Part shown: in pieces, positions 33,795 through 45,621 of the stretch
Layout of the letters: each line of letters begins with the position of its first letter
How positions within the stretch are numbered: the stretch's first letter is position 1
From: Pestalotiopsis fici W106-1
Taxonomy: Eukaryota > Ascomycota > Sordariomycetes > Amphisphaeriales > Sporocadaceae
Direction: 5' to 3'
Assembly: GCF_000516985.1 (NCBI RefSeq)
Contig: NW_006917096.1
Location: 1,659,606-1,723,605 of the forward strand
Length of the DNA: 64,000 nt
Program-made: the position numbers and the translations under genes
Notes under the pieces: model-generated
What the model saw: the letters and a program-made list of their open reading frames with translations, nothing else
Told to the model about the DNA's origin: nothing
The model's database searches: none

Positions 33795-34325
33795 ATGATG
33801 TTCAAGACTGTTGCTCTCCTGCCTCTCGCAGCTCTGGTTGCTGCTCAGGACACTACCACTGGGACTCTTCCCAGCATCATCTCCGACATCACCGATACCG
33901 GGAGCTCAGCCACTGCGGCCATCTCCAGCATTCTCTCCGACGCCAGCTCGGTACTCTCGAGCATCACCTCTGACGCCAGCGGGGCCATCTCATCCGCCAC
34001 GGGAGCTGCTGGCGGTGCCCTGACCACCATCACCTCGGACGGCTCGACCTTTGTCTCGAGCCTGTCCTCGGCTGGGGCCGGTGCCTTCACGACTCTGACC
34101 TCGGACGGCAGCACCATTACCTCGCAAGTCAGCTCCGCAGCCACTACTCAGACATCAGCCCTGACGGACTCTTCGGGCCACACGACTGGCACCACTACCC
34201 ACACCTCTGCGGGCTCCCAGTCCACCGGCTCGTCTTCGAGTTCAGGCAACGCTGCTGCCGTTCCTACCGCTGCCGCCGGTGGCATGATGCTGGGTCTCGT
34301 CGCCGGTGCCGCTCTCATCCTCTAA
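33795..34325 (+). CDS. GPI-anchored Ser/Thr-rich cell-surface protein
   Basis: 176 residues, intronless. The N-terminal signal peptide MMFKTVALLPLAALVAAQ ends with a clear AAQ cleavage-type site. The body is almost entirely Ser, Thr, Ala and Gly, with a degenerate repeat of the form I/L-TSD-A/G-S (SITSDASGAIS, TITSDGSTFVS, TLTSDGSTITS) expected to be heavily O-glycosylated. The C-terminus has a small-residue omega region (SSSSGNAAAVP) and a terminal hydrophobic helix GGMMLGLVAGAALIL, the usual GPI-attachment signal. There are no cysteines and no enzymatic motif, so a structural, adhesive or wall-spacer role is likely. Strong TATA box, C-ending codons and a short leader suggest high expression. 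Homologues will be hard to assign because of low complexity. Confidence 0.85.
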   Translation: MMFKTVALLPLAALVAAQDTTTGTLPSIISDITDTGSSATAAISSILSDASSVLSSITSDASGAISSATGAAGGALTTITSDGSTFVSSLSSAGAGAFTTLTSDGSTITSQVSSAATTQTSALTDSSGHTTGTTTHTSAGSQSTGSSSSSGNAAAVPTAAAGGMMLGLVAGAALIL

Positions 34326-35523
34326 GGGACATGCCACTGCCCCTTCCATACAACCGATGATCTATCTCCCTTCGGCATGGTGGTCTTAGACTTTGTACGT
34401 AATATTAAATGAATGTTTGGAATGATCTAGCATGTACAATTAGTTGGCCACGACGAGAAAAAATAAAACCAAGGCAAACAAATAAAAATTTCAAGAATTT
34501 TACCACATTTTCATCAAACTGCGATGCTCCTTGATACGTGACACTTACCATGAAATATGATGTTGTATAATGCTTCCTATTATCCCCCCGTTATGGTCCA
34601 GCAGCGTTGCGATATTGAGCACATGGATCGACATGACACTGCAATTTCACGAGACGCGCATTGGCCTAGATGTGACATCGCACAATGTGATGGCAAATAT
34701 TCCTCGTCCAAATGTCGTTGAAAGCAACCATATGCGTACCGACACTGGTCACAAAAAAATCCCGAGCAACAGAATCGCATGGAAAGACAGAGGTTACTGC
34801 CATGGCACGTTATCCGGGTTCTCGGAGGTAAGGCTCATTTGGGTATTGCGTATATACCCATCTTGTACGTGAGGAGGACGCTTTTTAGCCTGGTCGAGCG
34901 AGGGCAGGAGAATTATTTGGTTGAAACACTTTGCTACTCGTATTCGGGGAGGTATGTTCCTTGTTTTATGCTGAAACCAGATTCGGCATATCAAGATTTA
35001 CTTGCCCCTTATCGTCCAGGCGGAAAAGGATCATTAAGACGACCCGTTTGGTATAAGGACCATATCGGAAAGTCTTGGCCCCATCCCATCCATTCTATGT
35101 GATAGGTTTGCAATCACGGTAGAAAACTCGGAAAGCTTTGTATATACTCTGATTAATCCCTTCTCTACTGCCATACCTGCCACTATCGCTTTCCTGCATT
35201 TTTTTGTATTTTACAATACCCATCACACAAGTGTCGTCAAAAAGAGCGACAGTGGAACAAGGGATAAAGCTCTGGAAGGAGCCGACAAGTGCGGGGCAAG
35301 GAACCAGCGTTAGGAAGATCATCGTTAGATCCAACGGCAACGGGGGGGCTCAAGGTCCCGAACTCCAGGGCCGCGGCGGGGTGGATCGTCTCCGACCTTT
35401 GTGAGATGTTCAATTCATTTGATTTCCGCTGCGCCCGCAACTTTTACGTACTCGTTTTCTCGTTGTCTTTGTTTTCTGCTTACCAATCCTCGTCCTTTCT
35501 CTCTGTTTCTCTCTCTCTGGGCA
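34326..35523. other. Intergenic region
   Basis: 1.2 kb. It starts with the 3' UTR of the GPI-protein gene (AATAAA at 34462) and ends in a pyrimidine-rich leader (CTTTCTCTCTGTTTCTCTCTCTC, about 35496-35518) of the F-box/TPR gene. No gene was seen. Confidence 0.5.
34462..34467 (+). terminator. Poly(A) signal of the GPI-protein gene
   Basis: AATAAA 136 nt after the stop codon, with a second AATAAAA nearby at 34481. Motif-based assignment. Confidence 0.35.
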
Positions 35524-36894
35524 ATGTCGCTGGAGGATCCAGAGTCAACAGAGTCTCTGTTGGATTTGGGGCGATCGACAGCAAAGTACTACTGGGAAGC
35601 GTCGCTGGGCCGCCTGGGGAGTCTGGCTAGGAGATATTCGCTGCCGGGCTACTACGACACCAGCATGATGGCGCAACCATCACCATCGTCCCCGTCGCCC
35701 TTTCTCGAGCTGCCGCCCGAGATTCGCGAGCACATTTACCGCATCATTCTCCATCCCGACGCCAACCGCCTGCACCACCCCGACGAGTATACCGACTACA
35801 GCTACCGCGACGCCTTGGCCCTCTTCCGCCTGAACCGCCAAATCTGGTACGAGGCCCGCAAGGTCTTTCGCGACCTCAACGTCTTTGTGCGCATCGAGAC
35901 GCCCTTTCCCAATGCCCGCGAGTACGTCGCCTTTGAGGGCCACGTGCCCATCCTCATGCAGGGCGAGCGCGCCGCCCGCTTCCGCGACTGGAGCCTGAGC
36001 GCCAGCATTGGTGCGCCGCAGACGCCGATTGCCGAGTCCGACCCCCACCACATTGTCATATTGCTCGACGACCTCGAAAAGTTTGCCCAGATCTGGCTCT
36101 ACTCGGACCTGTCCAACCCGGGCCTCAACCGCTTCCTCAGCCTCAAGCTGCGCCTCCGCGACCCCTACACCCCCGAGTGGGAGGACCGCCGCATGCCAAA
36201 GTCGCTCCAGCGCCGGCTCATCGCGCCCTTTGGCACCGTCAAGAACCTGCGCCAGGTCCAGATCACGGGCGACCCTACCCCCCTGGCCTCGATCGAGGCC
36301 GACATGCGCGCCGAGATGGCCAAGCCGTACCCGAGTCCCGAGCAGTGCCTCGTCGAGACGACGCGGCTCAAGGACGCCGGCAACACGGAGCTCAAGGCCG
36401 GCCGGTACCAGGCCGCCCTCGACCTGTACACGCAGGCCTGGGCCGCCATGTTCATCGTGGTCAAGGGCCGCGCCCGCCACGTGCACGGCGAGGCCTACTT
36501 TGCGCGCGAGCTGCGCGAGGAGCCCTACGTCGGGCGGTCGGGCCAGCTCGAGCGCCTGGCCCTGCGCATCCAGCTCGTCGCCAGCACCTGTCTGGCCTAC
36601 CTCAAGCTGGGCGACTGGGAAGAGGTCATCTTTTGGGGCATGAGAACGATTCACATGTTTCAGCAAATGTCGGGCGCCGACGAGCGCGAGGTGGAGCCGC
36701 AACAAGAGCTCGTCCCCGACAACTTTCCTGGCCGCCTCCAGATCGGCCGCATCTACTACCGCACCGCCATGGCCTACAAGAACTGCAAGGACCGCGACCA
36801 GGCCAAGAAGCTGCTCCGGGTCGCCCAGGCCTATATGCCCAACGACGTCGTTATTCGAGAGGAGCTAGCTTCCTATACGTTGAAGCTTGGCTAA
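35524..36894 (+). CDS. F-box-like (2EXR-type) protein with C-terminal TPR segment
   Basis: 456 residues, intronless. After a short Ser/Pro stretch comes FLELPPEIREHIYRIIL (about residues 59-75) and LFRLNRQIWYEARKVF (about 100-115), the fungal F-box-like/2EXR pattern thought to recruit substrates or Skp1. The C-terminal half has helical repeats of TPR kind: LKDAGNTELKAGRYQAALDL (about 281-300) and a final pair, IGRIYYRTAMAYKNCKDRDQ and AKKLLRVAQAYMPND. A role as a ubiquitin-ligase adaptor or scaffold is possible; substrates are unknown. Codon third positions are strongly C/G, which opens long spurious frames on both strands here. The ATG at 35524 is chosen because upstream in-frame sequence is leader-like. 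A GTT repeat and a 22-nt T run follow the stop. Confidence 0.8.
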   Translation: MSLEDPESTESLLDLGRSTAKYYWEASLGRLGSLARRYSLPGYYDTSMMAQPSPSSPSPFLELPPEIREHIYRIILHPDANRLHHPDEYTDYSYRDALALFRLNRQIWYEARKVFRDLNVFVRIETPFPNAREYVAFEGHVPILMQGERAARFRDWSLSASIGAPQTPIAESDPHHIVILLDDLEKFAQIWLYSDLSNPGLNRFLSLKLRLRDPYTPEWEDRRMPKSLQRRLIAPFGTVKNLRQVQITGDPTPLASIEADMRAEMAKPYPSPEQCLVETTRLKDAGNTELKAGRYQAALDLYTQAWAAMFIVVKGRARHVHGEAYFARELREEPYVGRSGQLERLALRIQLVASTCLAYLKLGDWEEVIFWGMRTIHMFQQMSGADEREVEPQQELVPDNFPGRLQIGRIYYRTAMAYKNCKDRDQAKKLLRVAQAYMPNDVVIREELASYTLKLG

Positions 36895-37813
36895 AGGGAG
36901 AGAAAGTAATTTATAGTCGCAAGTCTTGTTGTTGTTGTTGTTTTTTTTTTTTTTTTTTTTTTGGAATTTGATCCATGAAAGGGTCCTGGAGGAGCGAAAT
37001 CTTAAATTTGGGGTTTTATTTATTATGAGTCACGACTAAACATAAACTTTTCTTTTTCCTTTTGATTTAGCCTCTTCCCGGCACAGAATCCAAGAGCGTA
37101 CTTAGTTCCTCATAGTGCGGATACCTTATATTTTACATCTCTTGCACATTTGTTTTGAATGTATATAAAATATAGCATATTCGGTCTGGATGAATCTCCT
37201 ACTATGTGGAAAATGAGTAACGTCAAATTCCCTTGAACTACATCTCGTGGAAAAAAGGTAGAAATAAAGTTCCAACTGCCTAATTCCGTGTTGACGAGCG
37301 GCTCATACCCTTCGTGTTTTCTGAAGACTCGATACTCGATTTGGTAGCCTTTGAGTAAAGTTTGGTTTATAGTTGCGCGATGGCTTGTATTGCTGGTTGA
37401 GTCAATGACGATTCCGCCTGGCCGGGAAAGATTAGAGTGCCCCGTGCGAACTCATCATCAAATAGACAGTGTCTTGCTTTATTCGCAAGTACTTATACAT
37501 CAGTCATGTGAGCAAGTGCAAAAATCATCTCGTTAGAATACATGCCATTTGTTCACTATCAAAGCCAACAAGCCTGAGCTTATCTATCTAGAACGAGGGA
37601 CTACGAATACAGTAGCATGTAAAACCTTTTCTCTCCTTGTTGAGTTTAGCACATTAGCAGAGATCGTAATTCAGCTGCGGCATGTGCAAATCCTCATATC
37701 TGATCGTGTCGAAAACAATCCCCTTTCCCCCCTGGGTATACCCATTATTCTTACAGCAAAAAATTACCCTCAACTCCGGAACAATGATGCCAAACTTGAC
37801 GCTGAATGTATGC
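36895..37813. other. Convergent intergenic spacer
   Basis: 919 nt between the F-box/TPR gene and the SR-repeat gene. It contains GTT repeats and a T run (36941-36962), then AT-rich 3' UTR-like sequence. No gene was seen. Confidence 0.5.
36941..36962. repeat. Poly-T tract, 22 nt, after GTT repeats
   Basis: Four GTT triplets (36928-36939) followed by G and 22 T residues, about 45 nt after the stop of the F-box/TPR gene. Probably length-polymorphic and error-prone in sequencing. Confidence 0.8.
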
Positions 37814-40600
37814 CTAAAAGGCAGAGCCCAACAAGCTCTCGCCGGATGATTTTGCGACAGCCTTTTCTGTAAGCTCAGTTCGAAGTCTCAGAAGCTCACA
37901 CTCGCGCTGTCCTTTTCTGAACTCGGCCATCATGGCACGTGTCTTTTCGTCATTCTTCTCGATCTCCTTCCGCATTCTGTCTGCCTCTTCCTCTGCTGCC
38001 TTGAAATGTGCAAGCTGTTCGGGCAGAACGCCATTCATTGCGGCTTCGTCTTCGATGGACATCTTACCACCTGGGATGATGGGCGTCATTGTGGCCACCT
38101 CCTTGTCAAAAACCGTCAGTTGGCGCTTCTCCGCTGCAGGACCCTTTGGCGGGTTAAAGGGCTTTGACTGAGTATTCGGTGTAGAAGGGACAGAGTTTGA
38201 AGGTGTCTGTCCGCGAGGTCCGGTTGGCACCGACACATTATTGCCTCCAGTCATGGCCGCTGCAGGGCCAGGAGCAGGCGAATCGTTGCGGTTTTGTCCA
38301 CCTGGCGCGATCCACGTATTGCCGCGACCTCCTCGGCCGTATCCACCGCGGGGAGCACCATAGCCTCGAGGACCAGCCGGGGGAACTTCAGGACTAGTGA
38401 CGTCTTGGCGAGTCGGGGGAGCTGTAGGTCTGTTCGGTGTCTCGTTTGAAATCGAAGCAGAGCGTCCTGGGTAGCTTCGAGAATCCCGCTCATCACGGCT
38501 GTCTCGCCAGTTTCTGTCTCCACGAGGACCTGTAGGAGGGGGACGTTGGACGGCTGGACCTCTGGGAGGCGATCTGATAGGTATAGCGGCGGACGAGGTA
38601 GTAGTAGCTACAGCAGCAGCAGGACGGAGTGGACTTGCTTCCCGATCTCTGGGAGCAGGGCGTTGAGGAGATCGGGAATGATGTCGAGAGGACATTGGCG
38701 ACTGAGGGTTGGAGCGATCAATCCTGCGTCCATTGACAGGCAGGGGCGAAGGACGTCGAGACTGGTCCCGACTAGGAAAAGCTGAAGACACTGCAGACCC
38801 TCGAGGCGGCGATGGTCGTCTTTGGGTTTGTGCAGGAATATAGCGGGTATCACGCCGGTCTGGGCTGGGAGAGCGACGTCGATACGGCCCAGGTCGCGGA
38901 CCAGGAGAAACCCGCCTGACTGGTGAGCCTCTCCTATCACGATCTCGCACATCGCGACGGTCTCTATCTGCTGATCTTGATCTACCTCTATAAGGGGTGT
39001 CAACATTATTCGCGCGAGCTTGAAAATTAGAATCATGCTGAGAATTGCGATGAAAAGGGCGCTGAGCCGTGTATTGCTCAGAAGCGTGAGGCACATCTGG
39101 AAACATGAGGTCACGACCACGACTAGTGTTACGACCTCGTCGATTGTTGCCAGGCCCCGCTGAATGAGCAGGTCTCGCCGCGTCAAATCGACGCAGCGGG
39201 TTTTCATACTCATGCTGGAAGTCACTTGACGGGTTGCCATTGCCGAGCGGCGACTGGCTTACACGCTTGTTGTGAGCAATGGGAATGTTGTTGGGATTGC
39301 CATCACCACGTCCGCGGGGTGATGCAAAAGTGTCAGTCTGAAAAGAATGAGATTGGGGGAATGACCTTGGATCCCTCGAATTGAAGTCGCGACGGTCCCT
39401 ATCATTCCTCATATCACGTCGTGGCGAAGCGAATCTTCGGGGCGGAGAATGGTTGCGTCGCATAGGAGAGCGTCGAGGCGAAGGACGCCGCACAGGACTG
39501 CGAGATCTTTCCCGTCGTCGCCAGGTATCCGCGGCCGCTATGCCCCTGTTGTTGCCATCGTCGTCGCGGCCGCCGTCTCGCGAGCGATCGGGTCTAAAGG
39601 GGCTGCGTGATCGTCGGCGTGGTGTGCGATCAGGTACATAGCGGCTCTCATGGATAGGGGGACTTCGAGGCCGGTCTCGAGGAAGTGGGCTGCGGGCTCT
39701 CGGTCCCCTAGGAGGGCTGCGAGGTCTGTCTCGAGGCTCTCTGGGAGGACTGCGAGGTCGTTCCCGAGGCTCTCGCGGTGGGCTTCGCGGCCGATCTCTG
39801 GGCTCACGAGGAGGGCTCCTAACGCGATCTCGAGGCTGGGGGCTTCGTCGCTCTCTCTCTGGAGTTCTCACACGTCGAGGAGTGCGATCGTTGAAGGGTC
39901 GATATGATTCGCCAGCGCCATATCTAGTGACCTCACCATCATCGTATCTAACCAGGAGTCTAGGGTTAGCATGTTTCTTCTTGTCCATTATCAATACCAT
40001 GAAATTGTAGGTGCATTTGCATGAATAGCACAAAATGTTGGGAGCACTGCGGGGAGTTGGCATTCGCTCAGCCAGCCAGTCTCCTGTAGATGAGGAATGC
40101 GTTGGACTCGGCTTGGAACCAATTGCCAAGTCGTGGCAACCAAGGGAATGCAAGTGTCCATCGCTGCTGCCAACCTCGAGGTGACGAAGGTCCGTTGGTG
40201 ATGGTGCGCGGTCCAGGTATCCATGAGCGCATTTTGGTCGGCCTTACCTTCTGCTTCGCGAATCGCGCTCCATTTCTTGTAGTTGGTGCTCGCAACCAAT
40301 CTCGGTGTTAAGGATCTGGAGCTCAATGAGGTGCCGGGCGTCGTAGAGTCGCCGGAGACGCTCAGAAGGAGTGCCCGACTCGTCGTCTGCTTGTATCGGC
40401 GCCTCTGCAGTCTGGCTTCGGTGTCGATCTCGATCGCGATCTTGGTCTGCAGCTCGACCTCGCAGCGGTAACTGAAACGCTTGCCCTCTGTAGTGACTAG
40501 AGTGGCGGCGTGTTCGTGTTGTCGGTCGACCAAACCTGGATATGCGGCTTTGACGACGAGCGCCACGGCCTCGACGCCCATGCCTGGGACGGTCGGACAT
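37814..40600 (-). CDS. Arg/Ser/Pro-repeat (SR-like) protein
   Basis: Proposed two exons: 40600-40248 and 40046-37814 (861 residues), intron 201 nt, GTAAGG donor and CCGCAG acceptor, phase kept. Exon 1 starts in a strong context (CTCAAAAATG), is Arg-rich and ends in a helix with SERLRRLYDARHLIELQI. Exon 2 carries a tandem RSPPREPRDRP-type array, many RS/SP/RR dipeptides as in splicing-speckle SR proteins, RG/GG patches (GGYGRGGRGNTW) and an acidic-basic C-terminal helix (KAAEEEADRMRKEIEKNDEK). A role in nuclear RNA metabolism is inferred from composition; there is no RRM or other recognisable domain. The body from MDKKKHANPRLLVRYDDGE (about 39990) on is secure. The exon-1 join is less so: a different reading of exon 1 joins another acceptor in phase, or the two parts could be separate genes. 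Confidence 0.7.
39640..39850 (-). repeat. Coding tandem repeat, RSPPREPRDRP unit
   Basis: Within the SR-like gene, an 11-13-residue unit reading R-S-P-P-R-E-P-R-D/E-R-P is repeated about five times with small changes; the DNA shows matching GAGGACTGCGAGGTCG-like words. Copy number is likely to vary between strains. Confidence 0.75.
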
Positions 40601-41634
40601 TTTTGAGAGACACGCCACGCTGGGCCCCTGGATCGAATGCTTATCGATAAGAGCTACTCTGTACACAGTACACCAGAATGATGACTCAGCTAGTGACTGT
40701 CTTGGCATAAGAATGAGAAGTACGTACCTATGTTGTCTCTTGTGTAGTACTGATGTCGCAAAAGTCTGCAGAAATATTAAAATGTCAAATTAGTTATTTC
40801 GAAATCTCGAACAAGCCAACTCTCGTTTTTGGAAGGAGTCAAAATAAAACTTTAGAAAATAGAACGCGCGGTTACCTACCTACACCTTGGTGTTGTCAGT
40901 TGCTGTGGGCAGAATACTGCGCAGCTTCAGAGGAGGGAAGAGGTCGCTTGCGTACAACTGGGATTTGCAAGATTGTAATTGGCTTGTTGCTCGTCCAAGC
41001 AAACGGAAACTTTGACGCGGGAATGAAAGAAAGCGATCAAAAAAAAAAAAAAAAATCTGCGACTTGATAATTTTCTGTGTCTGGGAGTTGGATCGACAGA
41101 GTGAGCAAATGGCAACCAGACGACCACGGTTGACCTGCGGCTATGTGCATAGAACGTTTGCATCGCGGCAACGGCCAGTCCTTAACATTCAAAGCGAGGC
41201 GCGTCTACTACTGTTCAAAAAGACTCTCTCTGCTTTTTTTTTTTTTCCCTGCTCCCCATTCCAACAACAACAACAACAAACGATCTTGCGTCGTGGTGAT
41301 CGAGCCGGAAAAACGAACATCTCTACGACCAATGCCAACACCAAATACTTTACTTCACGGAGATGATTTCGTTTAGATTATTCAGTACTCAGTGACATGT
41401 TGGCTTTATAAGCGCCATATTTCCTAGGTATCCATCGTCCCAGGCACACATATGGCTCGGCTTCCTTCAAGTCTCAATACTGGTATCACTATCCTGCGAC
41501 AGCTGCAAATGACTCTGATGATCTAGCAGCCCGCTTTCCTGCCTGCATGCCTGCACAAGCCAACCACTAATACTTCTGCATCTATGCTCAACTTAAAGGC
41601 AAACCTCTGTTCTTTGTTTATATCATGAACTCCG
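40601..41634. other. Intergenic region between the SR-like gene and hdaA
   Basis: 1.03 kb. It holds the SR-gene promoter and hdaA 3' UTR. Visible tracts are an A run (about 41040-41055), a T run (about 41226-41237) and CAA triplets (about 41261-41279). No gene was seen. Confidence 0.5.
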
Positions 41635-43982
41635 CTAGCTCATCTTATCCTCTTCTGTCGTGTATCCGCTTCTCGACTGCCGTTCTGCGATGAAGTCGAA
41701 TACCTGGGGAGCATGTCGCTGCATCATGTGGTTCAGGCCGACCTTGTCACTCTTCTGTACATCTCCAAATCTCCTCTTGTTCACCTTCTTAGTCAGGTCG
41801 GGGTCCGACCAGCAAGCGTGGTCTGCCGACACGTAAACAAGGGAATTTCGCTTGTACCAACCGGAAAGAGTCTCGTCCGTAGCGGATTTGACAGGTCGTA
41901 AGTTACCAGTCACAAAGTTGACGACACCTGAAATGCGGTCTTTGCAGTCTACCGTACCCAATGTCAGTCGGATTGCAGAGTGCCCATGTTGAAATACTCA
42001 CGTCTCTCGGTTAGAAGGAGCTTAACTCCAAGGTAGGCATTTCCAACGCCCATGAGGAACAGGTCATCGAAATCATACAGCTGGACATAGTTGTCCCATA
42101 TATAGTTCATGAGCTCTTTGATCTGCTGAGAAAGTGTGAGTTCTCCCGGCCGCGGCACGAAAGGATCAACATCCTCGGGTCGTGTAATGTAATGCGGAAC
42201 GTTGGCATCTATAACACCAAAATCGTTTTCTTGTGCCCACTTGATGTAAGTCGTGACACCATCCGACTGCCTCGAGTCAGCAAAAACACTACTAAAATAG
42301 CTGCAATTGATATCTCACTCACCAAAAATGCATTATGCGGGTCTACAGTGTTATCAATGAGGTCTGGCATGCCTACCAGCTCAGGCCTTTGGAAATCAGC
42401 TCAAGCCCTACAAGCTCAGTGATGGAACTTACGGATCATGAATGATGACAAGTATCTTTCTCTTCTGCGTAATGCCTGGAGTCACCAGAACTTGGTTTTC
42501 GAAAGACTTGAATAGGGTCTCGCGCTGGATGAAAAGCGGGACCATGCCGAATTGCTCGGACAAGTTTTGTCGCTGGTAGTTGCGGATGACGTCGTGAAGC
42601 CGTGATGTGCCTTCACCTATCACCTGAGCATCAATCACTCCAGGACGCATGCATTCCCAATATGGAGCATGGGTGGCTTGAACTTTAGCCAGCACCCGTG
42701 CTGCCGTCTTGTCGATGCGTGGAATCTGCATCTGGGGCGGCGGCTCTCCCATGAGTGTTCGCGCCACAGCCAGGGCTGACTGAGATATAGCCTTGAGATT
42801 GTAGCCTCCCTCGAGGCAGACTGCCACCTTGCCGCCAGCAAGTGACATGAGCATGTGTGTCATGTGCGCGTAGCAGCCTGGAGTCACGAAACAACCGCCA
42901 AGTTCGTCGCCTTTGGCCGCGTCAAACCCAGCCGATATGATCACAAGATCTGGGCAGAACTCCTGAGCAACGGGCATAACGATCTTCTGGAATGCAGCCA
43001 GATATTCACCGTCTCCCATGCCCTGATTGTCCCATCCAATGTTGATGTTCTTGCCCTCGCCAGCGCCTTCGCCGACGGAGTCGATCCCGCCATCAGGTAT
43101 GTACATATTGTCTGGCTTTCCAGGGTAGAAGTTTCCATTTGCGTAGACATGCAAGGAGATGTATAGGATGTTTGGATCGTCGTAGAACATGTTCTGAATG
43201 CCGTTTCCATGATGGACATCCCAGTCGAGAATGAGAATCTTGCGGCATGTTTCGGGATACTCCTGTTGGCATACCTTTGCTGCAACCGGAACGTTGTTGA
43301 AAAAACAAAAGCCCATCGGCTGATCAAATTCTGCGTGATGGCCGGGCGGGCGGATCACAGCAATGCCATTTTTGATCTTTCCCTCAACAACGTTCTTGCA
43401 AGTCTCAATCGCGCCTCCAGCAGCCAATAGTGCAGCTTCAAAGGATAGGGCACCAACATAGAGTGAGGCTCGGCCCTGATCCATTTCATGGCTTAGTTTG
43501 CGCAGTTGATCTGTATCCATGTTGACAAATGATTCAATGAACCGGTAATGCTCCCTTGTGTGTACAGTCTGTATTTCGTCCTGTGTGGCACTGCGAGCTG
43601 GAACTCTCCACATGTACTTGGTCGGAGTGTTTTGGAGGATGTCCGCCAAGTCAGTGTCCGGTCCTGTGAACACCAGACCTGCCTTCTTGAAGATCTTCAT
43701 AATTTCCTCTATCCTTCTAGGATCTTCTGGGTGATGTGGCGTGGGTCCAAAGTCTGCATTTGCATGCAGCTTCATCCGGTCATCGTAGCAACAGCCAGTT
43801 GGCAACAACTTTCTATCGACCAAGGATTGTACAAACTCTTCGTTTTCATGAGGCGATTCATATTCGTCAATGATGAGCTCTTCATGATCATCACCCCAGT
43901 CGAAGTCATGTGCTGACTCGGGAACGGGGTCAGGGGCGTCAGCCATTGAATGGTCCACTCCATTGCTTTGGTGGTGGTCCAT
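41635..43982 (-). CDS. hdaA: Class II histone deacetylase with Arb2 domain (HdaA/Hda1)
   Basis: Four exons: 43982-42433, 42386-42323, 42266-42002 and 41948-41635 (730 residues); introns 46, 56 and 53 nt, phases kept. The deacetylase domain spans about residues 65-400: RPPGHHAEFD (211-220), DWDVHHGNG (253-261) with zinc ligands Asp255 and His257, SAGFDA with the third ligand Asp354, and EGGYN (391-395). After it, across three small introns, lies an Arb2-type region (HDPPELVGMPDLIDN, DNYVQLYDFDDLFLMGVGNA, RISGVVNFVTGNLRPVKS). This order is the fungal Hda1/HdaA layout. HdaA removes acetyl groups from histones H3/H2B and controls development and secondary metabolism; in Neurospora HDA-1 works in the HCHC heterochromatin complex. 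The ATG at 43982 (context ACCATGG) is preferred, although the frame stays open upstream. Confidence 0.95.
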
Positions 43983-45621
43983 GGTGCAAAAAAGCTTCTG
44001 ACAGCCTGCTTCAGAGTCTTGTATCCAGTGAGGCTTTGACGGTGAATCGAGGCTCTTGGATACAGAACTAGTTTTGCCGCCCAAGTGTCAAGTACATGAA
44101 CTTCTCGATCTTCGAGTTGGAATGGAGGCTGGGATCGCAATTTCAACAGCGTCCGGCCCGTTCTTTGCGCGCTCTCTCCCTAAGCCAGACACAATCTTCA
44201 TGCGCGCAAGTCCAAACAGTCTGGTATCTCGGGACGGTAAGGGGCTGATGCAAGAGTCAGTATATGAATCTCATGCTTCGTTGGCGACAAATTGCGAAGA
44301 GTGAAGACACAAAAGTCGCGCAAATTGAGCTGCAGCTACTCAACCACGGCTTAACGCAGGAAATCTCCCCTGTAGAATAATGTATTGAGTGCAGACTTGG
44401 AAGGGGCGATTGCGGTAGATGAGGTGAGTTTTTTTTTGGCGCTGGCCAACCGATTTGCTATAATCTGGAACAACTGTTTGTCGGTGGACAAAAGAGTTTA
44501 TGCATTTTTATCTATCCTGAGGTGATAGGGATGAAAAGAATGCGATGAATAGTCGGAAAAAGAGACGAGCACAAAATATTGTCATTGTGCCGCGCAGCCT
44601 CGTGGAGAGAGAAATGGATATATCACTTACACTTATCGTCAGATGCAAGGGTTGAGGAAGGAGCGTAAGGCGCGGCAAATCGCGACCTGCGCAGATGACG
44701 AGGCAAGATTCTGACGGTACCCAAGAGTATAAGAGTGCGACAGATTACTTGCGATGCCAGTTCTGGAGCCGATCCGAGGCTGCGCAAGGTCGCGCGCTGG
44801 GCGTTTGGTTGCTGGTGGTGTCTTGAGTGTTCGTAGGTTCAGAAATGCACTGGCGCGCTAGAGCTGGGAGATGAAGCGCGTGATTCGCCAGGCGACCAAA
44901 AAGTAACCGCCCCGGCCAGCCAGCACCAGCCACTCTCGACGACTTTATTCAACAGATGGTTTTTTGTTTTTTCAACGAGCTTTGGGGTTTGGACTAATCA
45001 GCTAAATTGAAAGAAAAAAATTATAGAATTTCTTTGAAATACTCCAAAAAAACACTTCAGTAGACTGTACATCATGTGACAAGGTTGAAAATAAGCAAGG
45101 CCAAAGTTTAGGCAGAGATAGGGGAGCCGGCCAGGTACTTCTTTCTGTACATCTCCAACTGCCGGCTAGACACTTTAACCCCCAAACCCAAGTTTCATGG
45201 CCACAAGCAAACCACCTATGAGATAGGAAAATAAAAATGGGCGGTAAAAACGAGATCTACTCATTGAGGGTAGGTCGGGGCGTTTATCTGCTGCTACATG
45301 AGGAATGCGAATCTATCGACTGCGCTTTCTAAGGCTGCTGCTCGAGTATCCACCGCATCATTCCCCATCCGTCGTAAGATTGTCGCATTTATGACATTGG
45401 CAAATATATATCAAATAGAATGCGTCGCACATTTGCGCATACCTCATTCTATTGCCGCTCATCTTCCAGCACATCTATAGAAGCAAATGACAGACGCCGT
45501 TTTGAACACCTGAACTGTATGTTCAACGCTCATGGCAGCTGGTCGCATTTTACAAGCTCAATACGATACCGCACCCTCCCAACCCTTATTAGCTTCCACG
45601 AGCCCAGTGTTGTCGTTGGAT
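43983..45621. other. Intergenic region upstream of hdaA
   Basis: 1.64 kb between hdaA and the 3' end of an F-box gene, both minus strand. No coding region was seen. It should contain the hdaA promoter. A poly-T tract (about 44429-44437) is the only low-complexity element. Confidence 0.5.

Noticed and set aside
35680..36705. 341-codon open frame on the minus strand opposite the F-box/TPR gene
   Set aside because: It mirrors the plus-strand gene, whose C/G-rich third positions remove stops from the opposite strand. It has no domain and is Leu/Val/Gly/Ala-rich as expected for a shadow.
36177..36971. 264-codon plus-strand frame overlapping the F-box/TPR gene
   Set aside because: Pro/Arg/Ala-rich shadow of the same GC-biased gene in another frame; it runs into the poly-T tract.
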